From Streptacidiphilus sp. 4-A2 (GTDB taxonomy: Bacteria > Actinomycetota > Actinomycetes > Streptomycetales > Streptomycetaceae): DNA of 64,000 nucleotides. Positions 1 through 8,074 of this stretch are shown in pieces. Position 1 is the stretch's first letter. The number at the start of each line of letters is the position of its first letter. Where the stretch lies: contig JAAFYY010000003.1 in the NCBI GenBank assembly GCA_014284505.1, forward strand, positions 86,208 to 150,207. Reading direction: 5' to 3'. The notes under the pieces are model-generated. The model was not told the DNA's origin. It was given only the letters and a program-made list of their open reading frames with translations, and did not search any database. The translations under genes were made by a program, and so were the position numbers.

Positions 1-146
1 ATGACCGGCGCGACCTGCGCGTAGTAGTGCAGGGCCTCGCCTTTGGTCCATCCGGGGAAGCCGCCGTTGGGCGGCCACAGGACTTTATCGAGGTGGGACA
101 AGGCCATGGTGCGGCCGTCGACCTGCACCGATACACGTTCCGGCAT
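1..146 (-). CDS. ligD: LigD polymerase/primase domain protein, N-terminus only
   Basis: The first 48 codons of a minus-strand gene that leaves the window. The ATG is at 144-146. Residues LSHLDKVLWPPNGGFPGWTK followed by GEALHYYAQVAPV match the opening of the LigD polymerase domain, a primase-like fold that adds nucleotides at broken ends during non-homologous end joining. It is divergent from ku with 49 bp between the starts, so they probably share a promoter region. In many actinomycetes the polymerase and ligase domains of LigD are separate proteins, which fits the stand-alone ligase at 1116. The catalytic part lies outside the window. Confidence 0.85.
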   Translation of the reverse strand, partial: MPERVSVQVDGRTMALSHLDKVLWPPNGGFPGWTKGEALHYYAQVAPV

Positions 147-195
147 ACCGTGAGGAGTCCCCGCAAACAGTACGAATATGCAGGAAGTGGACACT

Positions 196-1119
196 ATGCG
201 GTCGATGTGGAAGGGCAGCATCACCTTCGGCCTGGTCAGCGTCCCAGTCGCGCTCTACAAAGCCACCGACGAGCACGCCGGCCCCGCCCTCCACCAGGTC
301 CACGAGAAGGACGGCGGCCGGATCAAGCTGCGCCGCTTCTGCGAGATCGAGGACACTGAGGTCCCCTTCGAGGAGATCACCCGCGGCTACGAGTCCGAGG
401 ACGGCCGCGAAGCGGTCCTGACCAAGGACGACCTGGCAGACCTGCCGCTGCCCTCCAAGAAGATCATCGACGTGCTGGCGTTCATGGACGCCGCCGACAT
501 CGACCCGCTGCGCCTGTCCTCCCCCTACTACGTCGGGGTGGCAGCGAAGGCCCCCGCCAAGCCGTACGTACTGCTGCGGGACGCGCTGACCGAGTCGGGG
601 AAGATCGCGATCACCAAGGTCACCCTGTCCACGCGCGAGTCGCTGGCGGTGCTGCGGGTGGTGGGAGAGCTGATCGTGCTGCAGACGCTGCTGTGGCCGG
701 ACGAGATCCGCGAGCCCGAGGGCCTGGCCCCCAAAGGGGAGTCGGACGTGCGCCCGCAGGAGATCAAGATGGCGCAGAGCCTGATGGACACCCTCTCGGA
801 GGACTTCGACCTGGACTCCCTGCACGACGAGTACAGCCAGGCACTCCAGCAGGTCATCGAGGCCAAGCTCGGCGGCGCGCCGATCGCCCACGAGCAGCCT
901 GCCCCCAGTGGCGGCGCCCAGGTCCTGGACCTGATGGGTGCGCTCAAGTCCAGCGTCGAGGCGGCCCGGCGCGGTCACGGCAAGACCGGGGACCAGGAGT
1001 CGGGGGAGCCGAAGAAGACCACCGCGCGCAAGACCGCCGCGACCAAGAAGCCGGCGGCGAAGAAGGCCCCGGCGAAGAAGACCGCGGCGAAGAAGACGAG
1101 CGCCCGTAAGGCCTCGTGA
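196..1119 (+). CDS. ku: Ku DNA end-binding protein
   Basis: Ku forms a homodimeric ring on double-strand ends and recruits LigD for non-homologous end joining. The protein (307 aa) opens MRSMWKGSITFGLVSVPV, the standard bacterial Ku start, and continues through the beta-barrel core. The last 45 or so residues are a Lys/Ala-rich tail of repeated AAKK/APAKK motifs, common in actinobacterial Ku and thought to bind DNA. I chose ATG 196 rather than the in-frame ATG 178 because AGGAAGTGG (182-190) is a good ribosome site just upstream and the Ku fold begins there. The stop overlaps the ligase start, so the two are translationally coupled. Confidence 0.95.
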   Translation: MRSMWKGSITFGLVSVPVALYKATDEHAGPALHQVHEKDGGRIKLRRFCEIEDTEVPFEEITRGYESEDGREAVLTKDDLADLPLPSKKIIDVLAFMDAADIDPLRLSSPYYVGVAAKAPAKPYVLLRDALTESGKIAITKVTLSTRESLAVLRVVGELIVLQTLLWPDEIREPEGLAPKGESDVRPQEIKMAQSLMDTLSEDFDLDSLHDEYSQALQQVIEAKLGGAPIAHEQPAPSGGAQVLDLMGALKSSVEAARRGHGKTGDQESGEPKKTTARKTAATKKPAAKKAPAKKTAAKKTSARKAS

Positions 1120-2093
1120 TGCCGCGGCGGGCGCCGGCGCCGGTGGACCTGCCGGTCATCGAGCCCATGCTCGCCTCCCCCGGCAGCATCCCGCGCGACC
1201 CGACCGCATGGGCGTTCGAAGTCAAGTTCGACGGCATGAGAGTCGGCTCCTACCTGGACGGCGCGCACGGCCTGCGCCTGCTCACCCGCAACGGCAACCC
1301 GGCCACCGACCGGTTCCCCGAACTGGCCGAACTCCTGGAACTCCTACCGGGTCGCAACGCCGTCCTGGACGGCGAGATCGTCGCCGCCGACGACCAGGGC
1401 CGCCCCGACTTCGGCCGGCTCCAGCAGCGCATGACCCTGCGCCGCCCCGCCGAGATCCGCGCCGCCATGGCCAGGATCCCGGTCACGCTGCTGCTCTTCG
1501 ACGTCCCGTGGCTCGACGGCCGGCCCCTGACCGAGCTGACCTACCGCGGCCGCCGCGAGGTCCTGGAGACCCTGCCGCTCCACGGCGAGCGGGTCCAGGT
1601 GCCGCCCGCCTGGCCGGGCTCGGCAGCACAGGAGGCCTCGGCCTGGACCCGCGACCACGGACTGGAAGGGCTGATCGCCAAGCGCCTGACGTCGCCCTAC
1701 CAGCCAGGGGCCCGCTCGCGGGACTGGATCAAGATCAAGCACGTCAAATCCCTGGACGCGACCATCGGCGCCTGGGTCCCCGGCGGACCCGGCGGCACCA
1801 TGGTCAAATCCCTCCTCCTCGGAGTCCCGGCCGAACAGGGCCTGCGCTTCGTGGGCGCGGTGGGCACGGGGTTCTCCCAGGCCGAGCGCCGCGCGCTCGC
1901 CGCACTCCTGCGCCGCCTGGCCGCGCCGACCTCACCGTTCGAGGGACCGTGGCGAGCGGGGCTGGAGCGCGGAGAGATCATCCGCTTCGTGCGCCCCCGC
2001 GTCCAGGGAGAGGTCGAGTACGCGCACTTCACCGCTCACGGTCACCTGCGCCACCCGGTATGGAAAGGCTTGCGCGGCGATTACCAGGAGTGA
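1116..2093 (+). CDS. ligD: ATP-dependent DNA ligase, LigD ligase-domain type
   Basis: A 325-aa ligase that seals breaks after Ku binding and LigD polymerase fill-in. Motif I is EVKFDGMR, with the adenylated lysine at residue 37. Other family motifs are LDGEIV, EGLIAKRL and DWIKIK, followed by an OB-fold region containing GAVGTGF. There is no polymerase or phosphoesterase domain, so this is a stand-alone ligase, complemented by the polymerase-domain gene at the left edge. GTG 1116 and ATG 1119 are both possible starts and both overlap the ku stop, so the two genes form one operon. Confidence 0.93.
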   Translation: MMPRRAPAPVDLPVIEPMLASPGSIPRDPTAWAFEVKFDGMRVGSYLDGAHGLRLLTRNGNPATDRFPELAELLELLPGRNAVLDGEIVAADDQGRPDFGRLQQRMTLRRPAEIRAAMARIPVTLLLFDVPWLDGRPLTELTYRGRREVLETLPLHGERVQVPPAWPGSAAQEASAWTRDHGLEGLIAKRLTSPYQPGARSRDWIKIKHVKSLDATIGAWVPGGPGGTMVKSLLLGVPAEQGLRFVGAVGTGFSQAERRALAALLRRLAAPTSPFEGPWRAGLERGEIIRFVRPRVQGEVEYAHFTAHGHLRHPVWKGLRGDYQE

Positions 2094-2374
2094 CCGCTAG
2101 GGGTGGCCGGGCACGGGGCCCGGAGCAGAGGCTCCAGGCGGCCGACTGCTCAGTGCCAGCGGTTGCGCCTTGAGTGGGTTCGGATGGGCTGCGGAAGCGC
2201 CTTCCACACTGCCAACCTGCACATTCGACGACCTGCTCGATCGCACGTTCGAATGTTCGAGTTGCAGCGGAACCACGGAGGCGAGTCGGCGAGGGGGGAC
2301 ACGCGTAAGGAGGTGGCGTCCGTGGGCCACACGCGCCTGCGTGCCTACTTCGGGTGTTCTCGCGCTTCGGGGCC

Positions 2375-2887
2375 TCACTGCCCGCGGCCCTGGCAAACCC
2401 AGTCGTTCGGCCTTCCGTCTGAACCCAGTCGTGTGGCGGATCGCGCTGGGGGTGCTGGGTGACTGAGGGGGTGGGCGTCCACGTCCTCCAGTCGAACTCC
2501 GGGGCATTGGGCGGGGATGCCTACTCGGAACTGCTCGGCCCACTCGGTGTTGAGGCGGCGCAGCAGTTCGATCTGTTTGGCGAGCCAGCCGATCCGTGTG
2601 TCCCGGTCGGCGGGGAAGCGGTCCCGCTGCTCCCAGCGCAGAGCCATGGAGAAGGTGGCGTGGGGGGCAACCCAGTGCAGGAGCTCGTCGAGGTCGCCGG
2701 TGGTGCGGTGCTGAAGTTCCTTGCCTCGCTCCTCCACGATCCAGTGGAGGGTCCCGTCGTGGACCTCGATGTAGGGGCAGGCGGCGTCTCGGCGGCTGAA
2801 GGCGACCAGGCCGTTCCTGGTCGCGACGTCGAGCTTGGCGGCCATGTCGTCCACGGCGGCCTGCACATCCTCGAGCATTATCGTCAT
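2375..2887 (-). CDS. Imm63-like immunity protein (orphan)
   Basis: A 170-aa protein starting MTIMLEDVQAAVDDMAAKLD. The central part has the pattern ERGKE...TTGDLDELLHWV...MALRWEQRDRFPADRDTR...QIELLRRLNTEWAEQF. From memory this matches the Imm63 family of polymorphic-toxin immunity proteins; I could not run a profile. No toxin gene is adjacent: on one side is the ligase gene (convergent) and on the other a dnaE2 fragment, so it may be an orphan left from a toxin locus. An upstream start at 3034 is possible but adds 49 residues without family resemblance. Confidence 0.5.
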   Translation of the reverse strand: MTIMLEDVQAAVDDMAAKLDVATRNGLVAFSRRDAACPYIEVHDGTLHWIVEERGKELQHRTTGDLDELLHWVAPHATFSMALRWEQRDRFPADRDTRIGWLAKQIELLRRLNTEWAEQFRVGIPAQCPGVRLEDVDAHPLSHPAPPARSATRLGSDGRPNDWVCQGRGQ

Positions 2888-3029
2888 AGAGACGATTAGT
2901 GTACAGGCTCGCCTCTGCGGGTTCGCCGCGACAAGCGCGTGGACCGTCGGTGTCAACCTGTCGAAAGCTGGCCCGGCAACCTCGTACACAGGTGATCTTC
3001 GACCCGTGGCCGTCTCACTCAATCCAGTC

Positions 3030-3665
3030 CACACAGGACGTGGAATCCGAACGCCGCCTGGAGGTCTACGACGCCATTATCAAACGCTTCGGGACGAAGC
3101 GGACAGCAGTGACCGGAATGCCGGAGACCTACCGTGCCCGCCACGCCCTGCGCGACACCGGCCTGGCCCTGGGCATCGCGCCGCACACCATCGACGAGAT
3201 CGCCAAGTCCTTCCCGCACCTGCGCGCCCGCGACATCCGCAGCGCCCTGGCCGAACTGCCCGAACTGGCCCCGCTGCGGCAACGCGCCGATCAGTTCGGG
3301 CCGCTGTTCGAGCTGGCGGAGGGCCTGGACGCGCTGCCGCCGCGCGCTACGCCATGCACCCCTGCGGCGTGATCATCTCCAACGCGGCGCTGCTGGACCG
3401 GTTGCCGGTGCAGCCCACCCCGGCCGGCTATCCGATGGTGCAGGCGGACAAGCACGATGTCGAAGACCTCGGGCTGCTGAAACTGGACGTGCTGGGGGTG
3501 CGGATGCAGTCGGCGATGGCCCACGCCGTCACCGAGATCCGCCGCACCACCGGCCGCCAGCTGGACCTGGACAACCCCGACCACGTCCCCCTCGATGACC
3601 AAGCGACGTTCGAGATGATCTGCAAGGCGGACACGGTCGGCTGCTTCCAGATCGAGTCCCCCGGC
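3030..3665 (+). pseudogene. dnaE2: dnaE2 fragment (error-prone DNA polymerase III alpha)
   Basis: An internal piece of the mutagenic polymerase DnaE2. One frame reads DVESERRLEVYDAIIKRFG, then MPETYRARHALRDTGLALG and RDIRSALAELPELAPL. After a frameshift near 3345 a second frame continues with MHPCGVIISNAALLDRLPVQ, ADKHDVEDLGLLKLDVLGVR and GCFQIESPG. All are characteristic of the polymerase core. The PHP N-terminus and everything after ESPG are missing, so this is about 210 of some 1,100 residues and a true remnant rather than a sequencing-error case. DnaE2 normally works with ImuA/ImuB in SOS mutagenesis; neither is nearby. Confidence 0.85.
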
Positions 3666-3726
3666 CTTCTCTACTGTCTCAGCTACTGTCGGTTTTTGAC
3701 GCGGACATCGGCGCGGAGGCATCTGC

Positions 3727-3960
3727 ATGGGGGAGCCCGAGGGTTCCTGGGCTGTCGAGTTCTACAACCTCAACCGGGACTTTCCTGTCCCAGCGGGCGA
3801 CGTGGATCTGGGACAGCTGGGCGACGTACACGAAAGAGCACGCGAAAACGGTGCACGGAACGGCACACCCATCATCTGGTCAAGGCGGCACGGCGCGGAT
3901 CCGTGGATCAACTATGATCCGTACTGCGCGAGCAGCTCGCCTGGTACCTCAACCGAATGA
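3727..3960 (+). CDS. Hypothetical protein, possible integrase N-terminal remnant
   Basis: A 77-aa reading frame beginning MGEPEGSWAVEFYNLNRDFP. The middle, ARENGARNGTPIIWSRRHGADPWIN, recalls N-terminal segments of actinomycete phage-type integrases, and a neighbouring frame carries LREQLAWYLNRMTLQ just after it, which suggests a frameshifted continuation. No catalytic tyrosine-recombinase residues are present. It follows the dnaE2 fragment in a region of debris. It may be a decayed gene start; I would not assign a function. Confidence 0.3.
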   Translation: MGEPEGSWAVEFYNLNRDFPVPAGDVDLGQLGDVHERARENGARNGTPIIWSRRHGADPWINYDPYCASSSPGTSTE

Positions 3961-3988
3961 CATTGCAGCGGCGCTGCCTGCGCCCTGG

Positions 3989-4219
3989 TCAGTCCCATTC
4001 CCAGCGAAGCCCGTACATTCCCGGCTGCAAATCTGATAGAGCAAGGTGGACGCTGTTGCTGTTTCCTATCCAGAGTGGACCGAGATTCCGTTCCGGAGTC
4101 TCCCGGCGCGGCGAGTAAAATCCCTCGCATTTCGCCGGAATCGCCTCCGGGTGGAACTCGACCCGGACCACGATGTCGCCCTGGTTGGTCTTCAATGTCG
4201 CGAACAGCATTTCGGCCAT
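3989..4219 (-). pseudogene. Cyclophilin-type PPIase 5' end joined to unrelated sequence
   Basis: The first 20 or so residues, MAEMLFATLKTNQGDIVVR, match the start of actinomycete cyclophilin peptidyl-prolyl isomerases. After that the reading frame (76 aa in total) no longer resembles the family, and base composition drops. The ribosome site AAGGATC just before ATG 4219 seems to belong to the original gene. A separate fragment from the C-terminal half of a cyclophilin lies at 9309-9600 on the same strand, but in an order that excludes a simple insertion into one gene. Confidence 0.5.
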
Positions 4220-4702
4220 GACGATCCTTCGGTGTGGTTCTACGGGCCTGACCAGTCTTCCGGCCGGGCGGACGGCCCGCGGGGCAATGACACGGCACCT
4301 CACCCGCACGAGTGGCGGAGGCGGTCTTGGGGATATAGACCCGGATCGCCCGGGCCGGAGTACTGGCCGCTGTGCTACCCGTTCCCGCCGGAACCGCGCA
4401 GGCGCTCGCCGACGGCGAATCGGCCGATGCACCCGGGTTCCGCGGAAGCCAGATGCAGCGGGAATCCCCGAGCCGAGCGTTCTCGCTGAGCATGGCAACC
4501 CCGCAGCTTCAGCAGGAGATCCACAGGCAGGTTCATTGCGACGGGACGCCGGCGGACGCCGGCGCCATCCCGACGGCCCGAATCCGAAGCGCAGCATCGA
4601 ACGGCTCGGCGCCGGAACCCTGACCCGAGCCACCGCCGACAACTGGACTTGAGAAACGACAACCGTCTCTGCGAGGCACAGCGGCCCCAATCAAGATCAT
4701 CT
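4220..4702. other. Intergenic stretch with no supported gene
   Basis: About 480 bp between the cyclophilin start and the 12-bp tandem repeat. Open frames exist on both strands, but none has a recognisable motif, consistent codon bias or a convincing ribosome site. The likely use is as leader DNA of the decayed cyclophilin gene. Confidence 0.4.
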
Positions 4703-4774
4703 TGGTTGCTTACAGGGTTGCCTACAGAGTTGCCCACAGGGTTTCGTACAGGGTTGCCCGCAGGGTTGCCTAGG
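4703..4774. repeat. Six-copy 12-bp tandem repeat
   Basis: Six head-to-tail units of 12 bp with consensus GGGTTGCCTACA. Units end at 4714, 4726, 4738, 4750, 4762 and about 4774, each with 0-4 mismatches. Because 12 is a multiple of three, any frame through it gives a four-residue repeat (for example GNPV/GNPA on the minus strand), but no real gene covers it. The following 340 bp to 5115 hold no supported gene. Confidence 0.8.
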
Positions 4775-5115
4775 CGGCGGGCCAGAATTCGATGAAGCGC
4801 GAGGTCAGAGTCCAGGGCAAGGGGTGAACGGCGTGCCGACTACTTCCCCTGGAGACCCTGCGGCAGGCACGACCAGGTACGGGTGAAGCTGCGAAGCGGG
4901 GACGGCGAGGCGTCGGAGTCGAAGAGGCGGCGTGTAGGCGGGGCGGTGTTCCGTAGGGCGGCCTGGAGCAAGCGACGGAACACCGGCCTGGCAGGTAGCC
5001 CCGCTCGCCACGGCGGCACCGCCCCACCCGGTACCCAGCCGTCCGCGTCGCGGCGCTGGGAGCGGTGCCGGGCGGCACGGCGTGGCGGCCGGAGGTGTGG
5101 TGGGCGCCACCGGCG

Positions 5116-5376
5116 TCACGGCTCGATGGGCTCGGCCTCGCCCTGGTCCAAGACTTCGTGGCCGGCCTGGGTGAGGGCGGCGGTCCACCGGAGCCCCTTG
5201 CGGTCGGGCTCGCCGGCCTCCCCCAAGTCGACCAGGCCCAGCACGGCCAACGGCTTGAGGGTTGCCAGGTGCAGGCCGGGCGTTCCACGCCCGGCGGGCA
5301 GGCCCTGGTCGTGCAGGTGCCGGAGCGCTCCGAGCGCGTCCCACTGCCGGTCGCTGAGGTCACAGTCATCGGACAC
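5116..5376 (-). CDS. Small hypothetical protein, possible winged-helix fold
   Basis: 86 aa starting MSDDCDLSDRQWDALGALRH. The pattern of an early helix (LSDRQWDALGALRHLH), a hydrophobic helix (LATLKPLAVLGLVDLGE) and a C-terminal segment ending LTQAGHEVLDQG resembles small winged-helix proteins in which the ALTQAGHEVL segment is the last helix. There is no enzymatic motif. It lies upstream of an equally anonymous gene on the same strand. The winged-helix idea is inference from the residue pattern. Confidence 0.5.
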   Translation of the reverse strand: MSDDCDLSDRQWDALGALRHLHDQGLPAGRGTPGLHLATLKPLAVLGLVDLGEAGEPDRKGLRWTAALTQAGHEVLDQGEAEPIEP

Positions 5377-5442
5377 GGCCAGATCCTACGAACGAGGACC
5401 GACAGCAGACCGCGCACCAGCCCGGTGATGACGGGCTCCAGC

Positions 5443-5901
5443 TCAGCGGGCGGGCACCGGGGCGGCACGGTCGGCGGACTCCTTCGCCATGGCCAGGCAG
5501 TCCCGCCAGGCGCTGCGGGAGCAGTGCAGGAAGGGGGCAACCTCGTCCGCGGGCAGGAAGTTGACCACGGCCAGCAGCAGTTGCCAGCTGGTCTTGAACT
5601 CCTGCTGCGCAGGGTTCAGCTCGTACAGCTCGGCCCCGAGCCGGGTGGTGAAGGCCGGCACGTTCAGGAGCGGTGCCCCGCTGCCCGGCGCGGAAGTGGT
5701 CTCGTTCGCGGCCTGGGCGGCGGCGTCGATGAAGAGGGTGAAGGTGTCCTCGTCCAGCTGGCTGGAGATCAGCCGCAGCACGACGGTGGCCGCGTTGAGG
5801 TGCTTGGGTCTGTCCGAGCGCGGCACATGCACGAAGCGTTCGCGCAGCGCGTCGGTCAGCTGGTCGGGGAACAGGCTGGGGGCACTGGAGCACACGGTCA
5901 T
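5443..5901 (-). CDS. Hypothetical protein
   Basis: 152 aa from the start MTVCSSAPSLFPDQLTDALR; an ATG 15 bp upstream is also in frame. It is soluble and helical, with no transmembrane segment and no motif I recognise. The C-terminal part has FLPADEVAPFLHCSRSAWRD. It is on the same strand as the genes at 5116 and 5979, and the 78-bp gap to the latter makes an operon plausible. It could be a partner of the HEPN-like protein upstream, but nothing in the sequence proves that. Confidence 0.5.
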   Translation of the reverse strand: MTVCSSAPSLFPDQLTDALRERFVHVPRSDRPKHLNAATVVLRLISSQLDEDTFTLFIDAAAQAANETTSAPGSGAPLLNVPAFTTRLGAELYELNPAQQEFKTSWQLLLAVVNFLPADEVAPFLHCSRSAWRDCLAMAKESADRAAPVPAR

Positions 5902-5978
5902 GCCCCAGCAACCCATGCCGCCCGCTCCGGGCCCGGGAGCCGCGCCGCGACGGGGAACAAGTCAGACAAGCAGCCGGG

Positions 5979-6811
5979 CTACGGCAGCAGCCGCAGCAGC
6001 GCCGCCGTCTGGGCGATCAGCACCTCCGCCTCGGTGCGGCTGTAGATGTAGTCCTTGGTTCCGAGGTCGTTGTGCAGCGCGCCACCGGCCTGGTGCTCCA
6101 TTCCGGCGCGGATCGTGGACCAGCGCTCATCGGCCGTCTGCTGGTCGATGTCCTTCTTGCCCGGCCACGCCCATCCGCTGTGCTTACGCACCACCTCCAG
6201 CGCGCGCCGCACCTCCAGGATCGCCCCGTCGATGTCGTTGCCGCTCAGGCGGCGCTGCGCCTCGCGCAGGAAGTCGGAGGCCTCCTGCTGGGGGCCCTCG
6301 CCCACGGGGAAGGGGATCGTCATCTCCACGCCCAGGGAGCGGCCCAGGCCCTGGAGCTGCTGCCGCCAGCGGCTCTCCGCGATACAGATGTGCTCGATCG
6401 CCTGGCCGGCACTCGGATAGCCCGGTCCCGATCCGAACCCCGTGGTGTCGGGAATGCCGGGCAGGAAGCCGCGCACGTCCATCTCCAGGCGCAGGTCGCC
6501 GACGCGCTGCGCCTCGAGCGCCAGGAGCTGCGCGCCGGTGAGCAGGAACCGCAGGTTCAGCCGCTCGAACGAGCCGTTGCCGAACGCCGCTGACAGCCGC
6601 TCCGCGCCCAGGAAGGCCCGGGGCCCGTTGCTGCGCGGGGCGAACAGGTCGGTCTCCAGCAGCAGGAGCCGGCCGCCGGGCCAGCCCTCGGGGCGGTCAC
6701 CGCCAGCTGGACCTCAAGCCAGTGGGTGCCCATGCCCTTGTGGATCCACAGACTGTCCGTCTGGACGTCCACCGCGTACTTCCCCGCGCCCTCGAAGCGA
6801 AGCTCGTTCAC
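5979..6811 (-). CDS. Hypothetical protein with HEPN-like C-terminal domain (one frameshift)
   Basis: Two overlapping frames form one protein of about 277 aa. The N-terminal frame starts at GTG 6811 (VNELRFEGAGKYAVDV) with GAAAGGGG as ribosome site. After a one-base loss near 6700 the second frame continues EGWPGGRLLLLETDLF and runs to 5979. The C-terminal 110 residues contain helices with RAGMEH (an R-x4-H arrangement) and end ALHNDLGTKDYIY...LIAQTAALLRLL. This is the shape of HEPN domains, small helical domains of RNases in defence and toxin systems. The assignment rests on the motif and helix pattern only. Confidence 0.45.
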
Positions 6812-7005
6812 GCCGCCGCCCCTTTCGTCGATTCGGATCGGTCGCGCTGATTGTCGTCCTCCCAGCACGCTGGCCACACCGGGTTTTGACCAGCCGACGG
6901 CAGGGTGCCTGAGTCCGGCACCAGACACGAGACCGAACCCGATACTGGATCACCATGTCCCCGGCCCCTCGCGCGGGCGGCCCGGCCACGATCACCGGCG
7001 GCGCC

Positions 7006-7046
7006 CTCCCGTTCAGGCACGTGCTGCGGCCGTGCCCGAACGGGAG
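7006..7046 (-). terminator. Strong intrinsic terminator hairpin
   Basis: Inverted repeat CTCCCGTTCAGGCACG (7006-7021) and CGTGCCCGAACGGGAG (7031-7046): a 16-bp stem with one mismatch and a 9-nt loop. It lies 4 bp beyond the stop of the 40-residue gene at 7051-7173 on the minus strand. It lacks a U-run, as is usual in Streptomyces. Confidence 0.75.
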
Positions 7047-7050
7047 ACGG

Positions 7051-7173
7051 TCAGCGGTTCGCCAGATAGGTCAGCAGGGTGTGCAGCAGAAGGTGGAGTT
7101 CGTGCGGCAGGAAGGCGGCGACGACGGCCAGGGCCACCGCCAGGAAGCCGTCGGCCGGTTCAGGCATCTTCAT
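7051..7173 (-). CDS. 40-residue hydrophobic small protein
   Basis: A small gene with ATG at 7171-7173, ribosome site GGGAGAAG, and a stop at 7051 followed by a strong terminator. The peptide starts MKMPEPADGFLAVALAVVAA and ends LHLLLHTLLTYLANR; the middle is one hydrophobic stretch that could span or lie on the membrane. The combination of ribosome site, start, stop and terminator argues that it is expressed. I do not recognise a family. It might be a small membrane peptide or type I toxin-like peptide; the latter is speculation. Confidence 0.55.
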   Translation of the reverse strand: MKMPEPADGFLAVALAVVAAFLPHELHLLLHTLLTYLANR

Positions 7174-7737
7174 GTACTTCTCCCATCAGAGCCGAGTGCT
7201 CTCACCCCCTTGGGTTCCGGACGGGTCAGGCGACAGGGTCGCCGCCCGAGTACGCGGGGCTGGCCACAAGACCAGCACGCCCGAATTCGTTCCGGTTAAT
7301 GTCCGGCCGGCCTTTTTCCGTGTGGGGACCCGGTGCTCACCTGGTAGTCCGTGACGTGAGCCCGGACAGCTCGTTGAGCTCGGCGAGACCATCCCCCATG
7401 GTCGCTGCGCCGGGGCGGTGCACAGTGTCATGACCGCGCACCGCCCCGGCCCCCCGGGGGCCCTTCCGCCCTGGTACGCGCTGGTCAGCGGCACTTCCAA
7501 GTCCCCTTCCGGGCCCCCTTCCGGGTGCACTTCCGGCCCTTGGCCCGGTCGTGGGTGTATCGGAGCAGGTCAGCACCCCTTTTTCATGATCAACAAAAGC
7601 CCGACAACCCTAATCCGTAGTGAAGGTGGCTTCGGGAGTCCCCCGAACGGGGGCTTCCCGGACTGTCTGCGCGTGACGGACGCCTGTTCCCTACCGGGCC
7701 CGTGTGAGGCCTCAAGAAAGAGCGGTGCAGTCACGCT
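7174..7737. other. Gene-free region with short repeats and a hairpin
   Basis: About 560 bp without a supported gene. It holds closely spaced CTTCCGGG-type elements around 7490-7545 and a terminator-like hairpin at 7634-7659. It may be regulatory or replication-related DNA, but no function can be assigned. Confidence 0.4.
7634..7659. terminator. Terminator-like hairpin, loop GAAC
   Basis: GGGAGTCCCCC (7634-7644), loop GAAC, GGGGGCTTCCC (7649-7659): about 10 paired bases with one mismatch. No gene ends directly beside it, so orientation and role are open. Confidence 0.4.
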
Positions 7738-8074
7738 GGTGGGTTTCGTGGTGGTCGCGTGGGCGCCGGGCTGATGCCTACGACAACCCCGACCTGCGAG
7801 GTCCTCATAAGAGAGCGGCACGGCCCGACGCCTTCGGGCCGCCGCGAAACCCACCGCTGATCGTGTTGTCGTGGTCCTGGTACGAGCCCGTTCCAGGGAT
7901 GACTCCTTGTTGATGTCCGCGAGCCTTCGAGCTCTGGTGCAGACGGGGGCCCCGGGGCGCGCTGGTGTCATGAACGGCTACTGAGATGGCGGACCGAAGA
8001 GTCCTGGGATTAGGGCGCCGCGTGACCCGCATGTGCTCGTGAACTGCGAAAACAGGAGACGTTGGGAGAGTTCG
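7738..8074 (+). ncRNA. Structured leader of IS110 element, candidate bridge RNA region
   Basis: The non-coding DNA before the IS110 transposase contains an 11-bp perfect inverted repeat (GGTGGGTTTCG at 7738-7748, CGAAACCCACC at 7845-7855) enclosing a hairpin CGGCCCGA/TCGGGCCG (about 7821-7841). IS110-family elements are known to encode a structured bridge RNA in the end upstream of the transposase, which pairs with donor and target DNA. That this region is such an RNA is inference from position and pairing. The element boundary is not resolved. Confidence 0.3.

Noticed and set aside
85..978. Long minus-strand open frame opposite ku
   Set aside because: It is the antisense shadow of ku caused by high GC at third positions; it has no motif and no ribosome site.
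938..2173. 411-residue Arg/Pro-rich plus-strand frame over the ligase
   Set aside because: Out-of-frame shadow of ku and ligase with extreme composition; the ligase frame has all family motifs.
2230..2270. Possible LexA/SOS box (GTTCGAATGTTCGA)
   Set aside because: Spacing and symmetry do not fit the actinobacterial CGAAC-N4-GTTCG palindrome.
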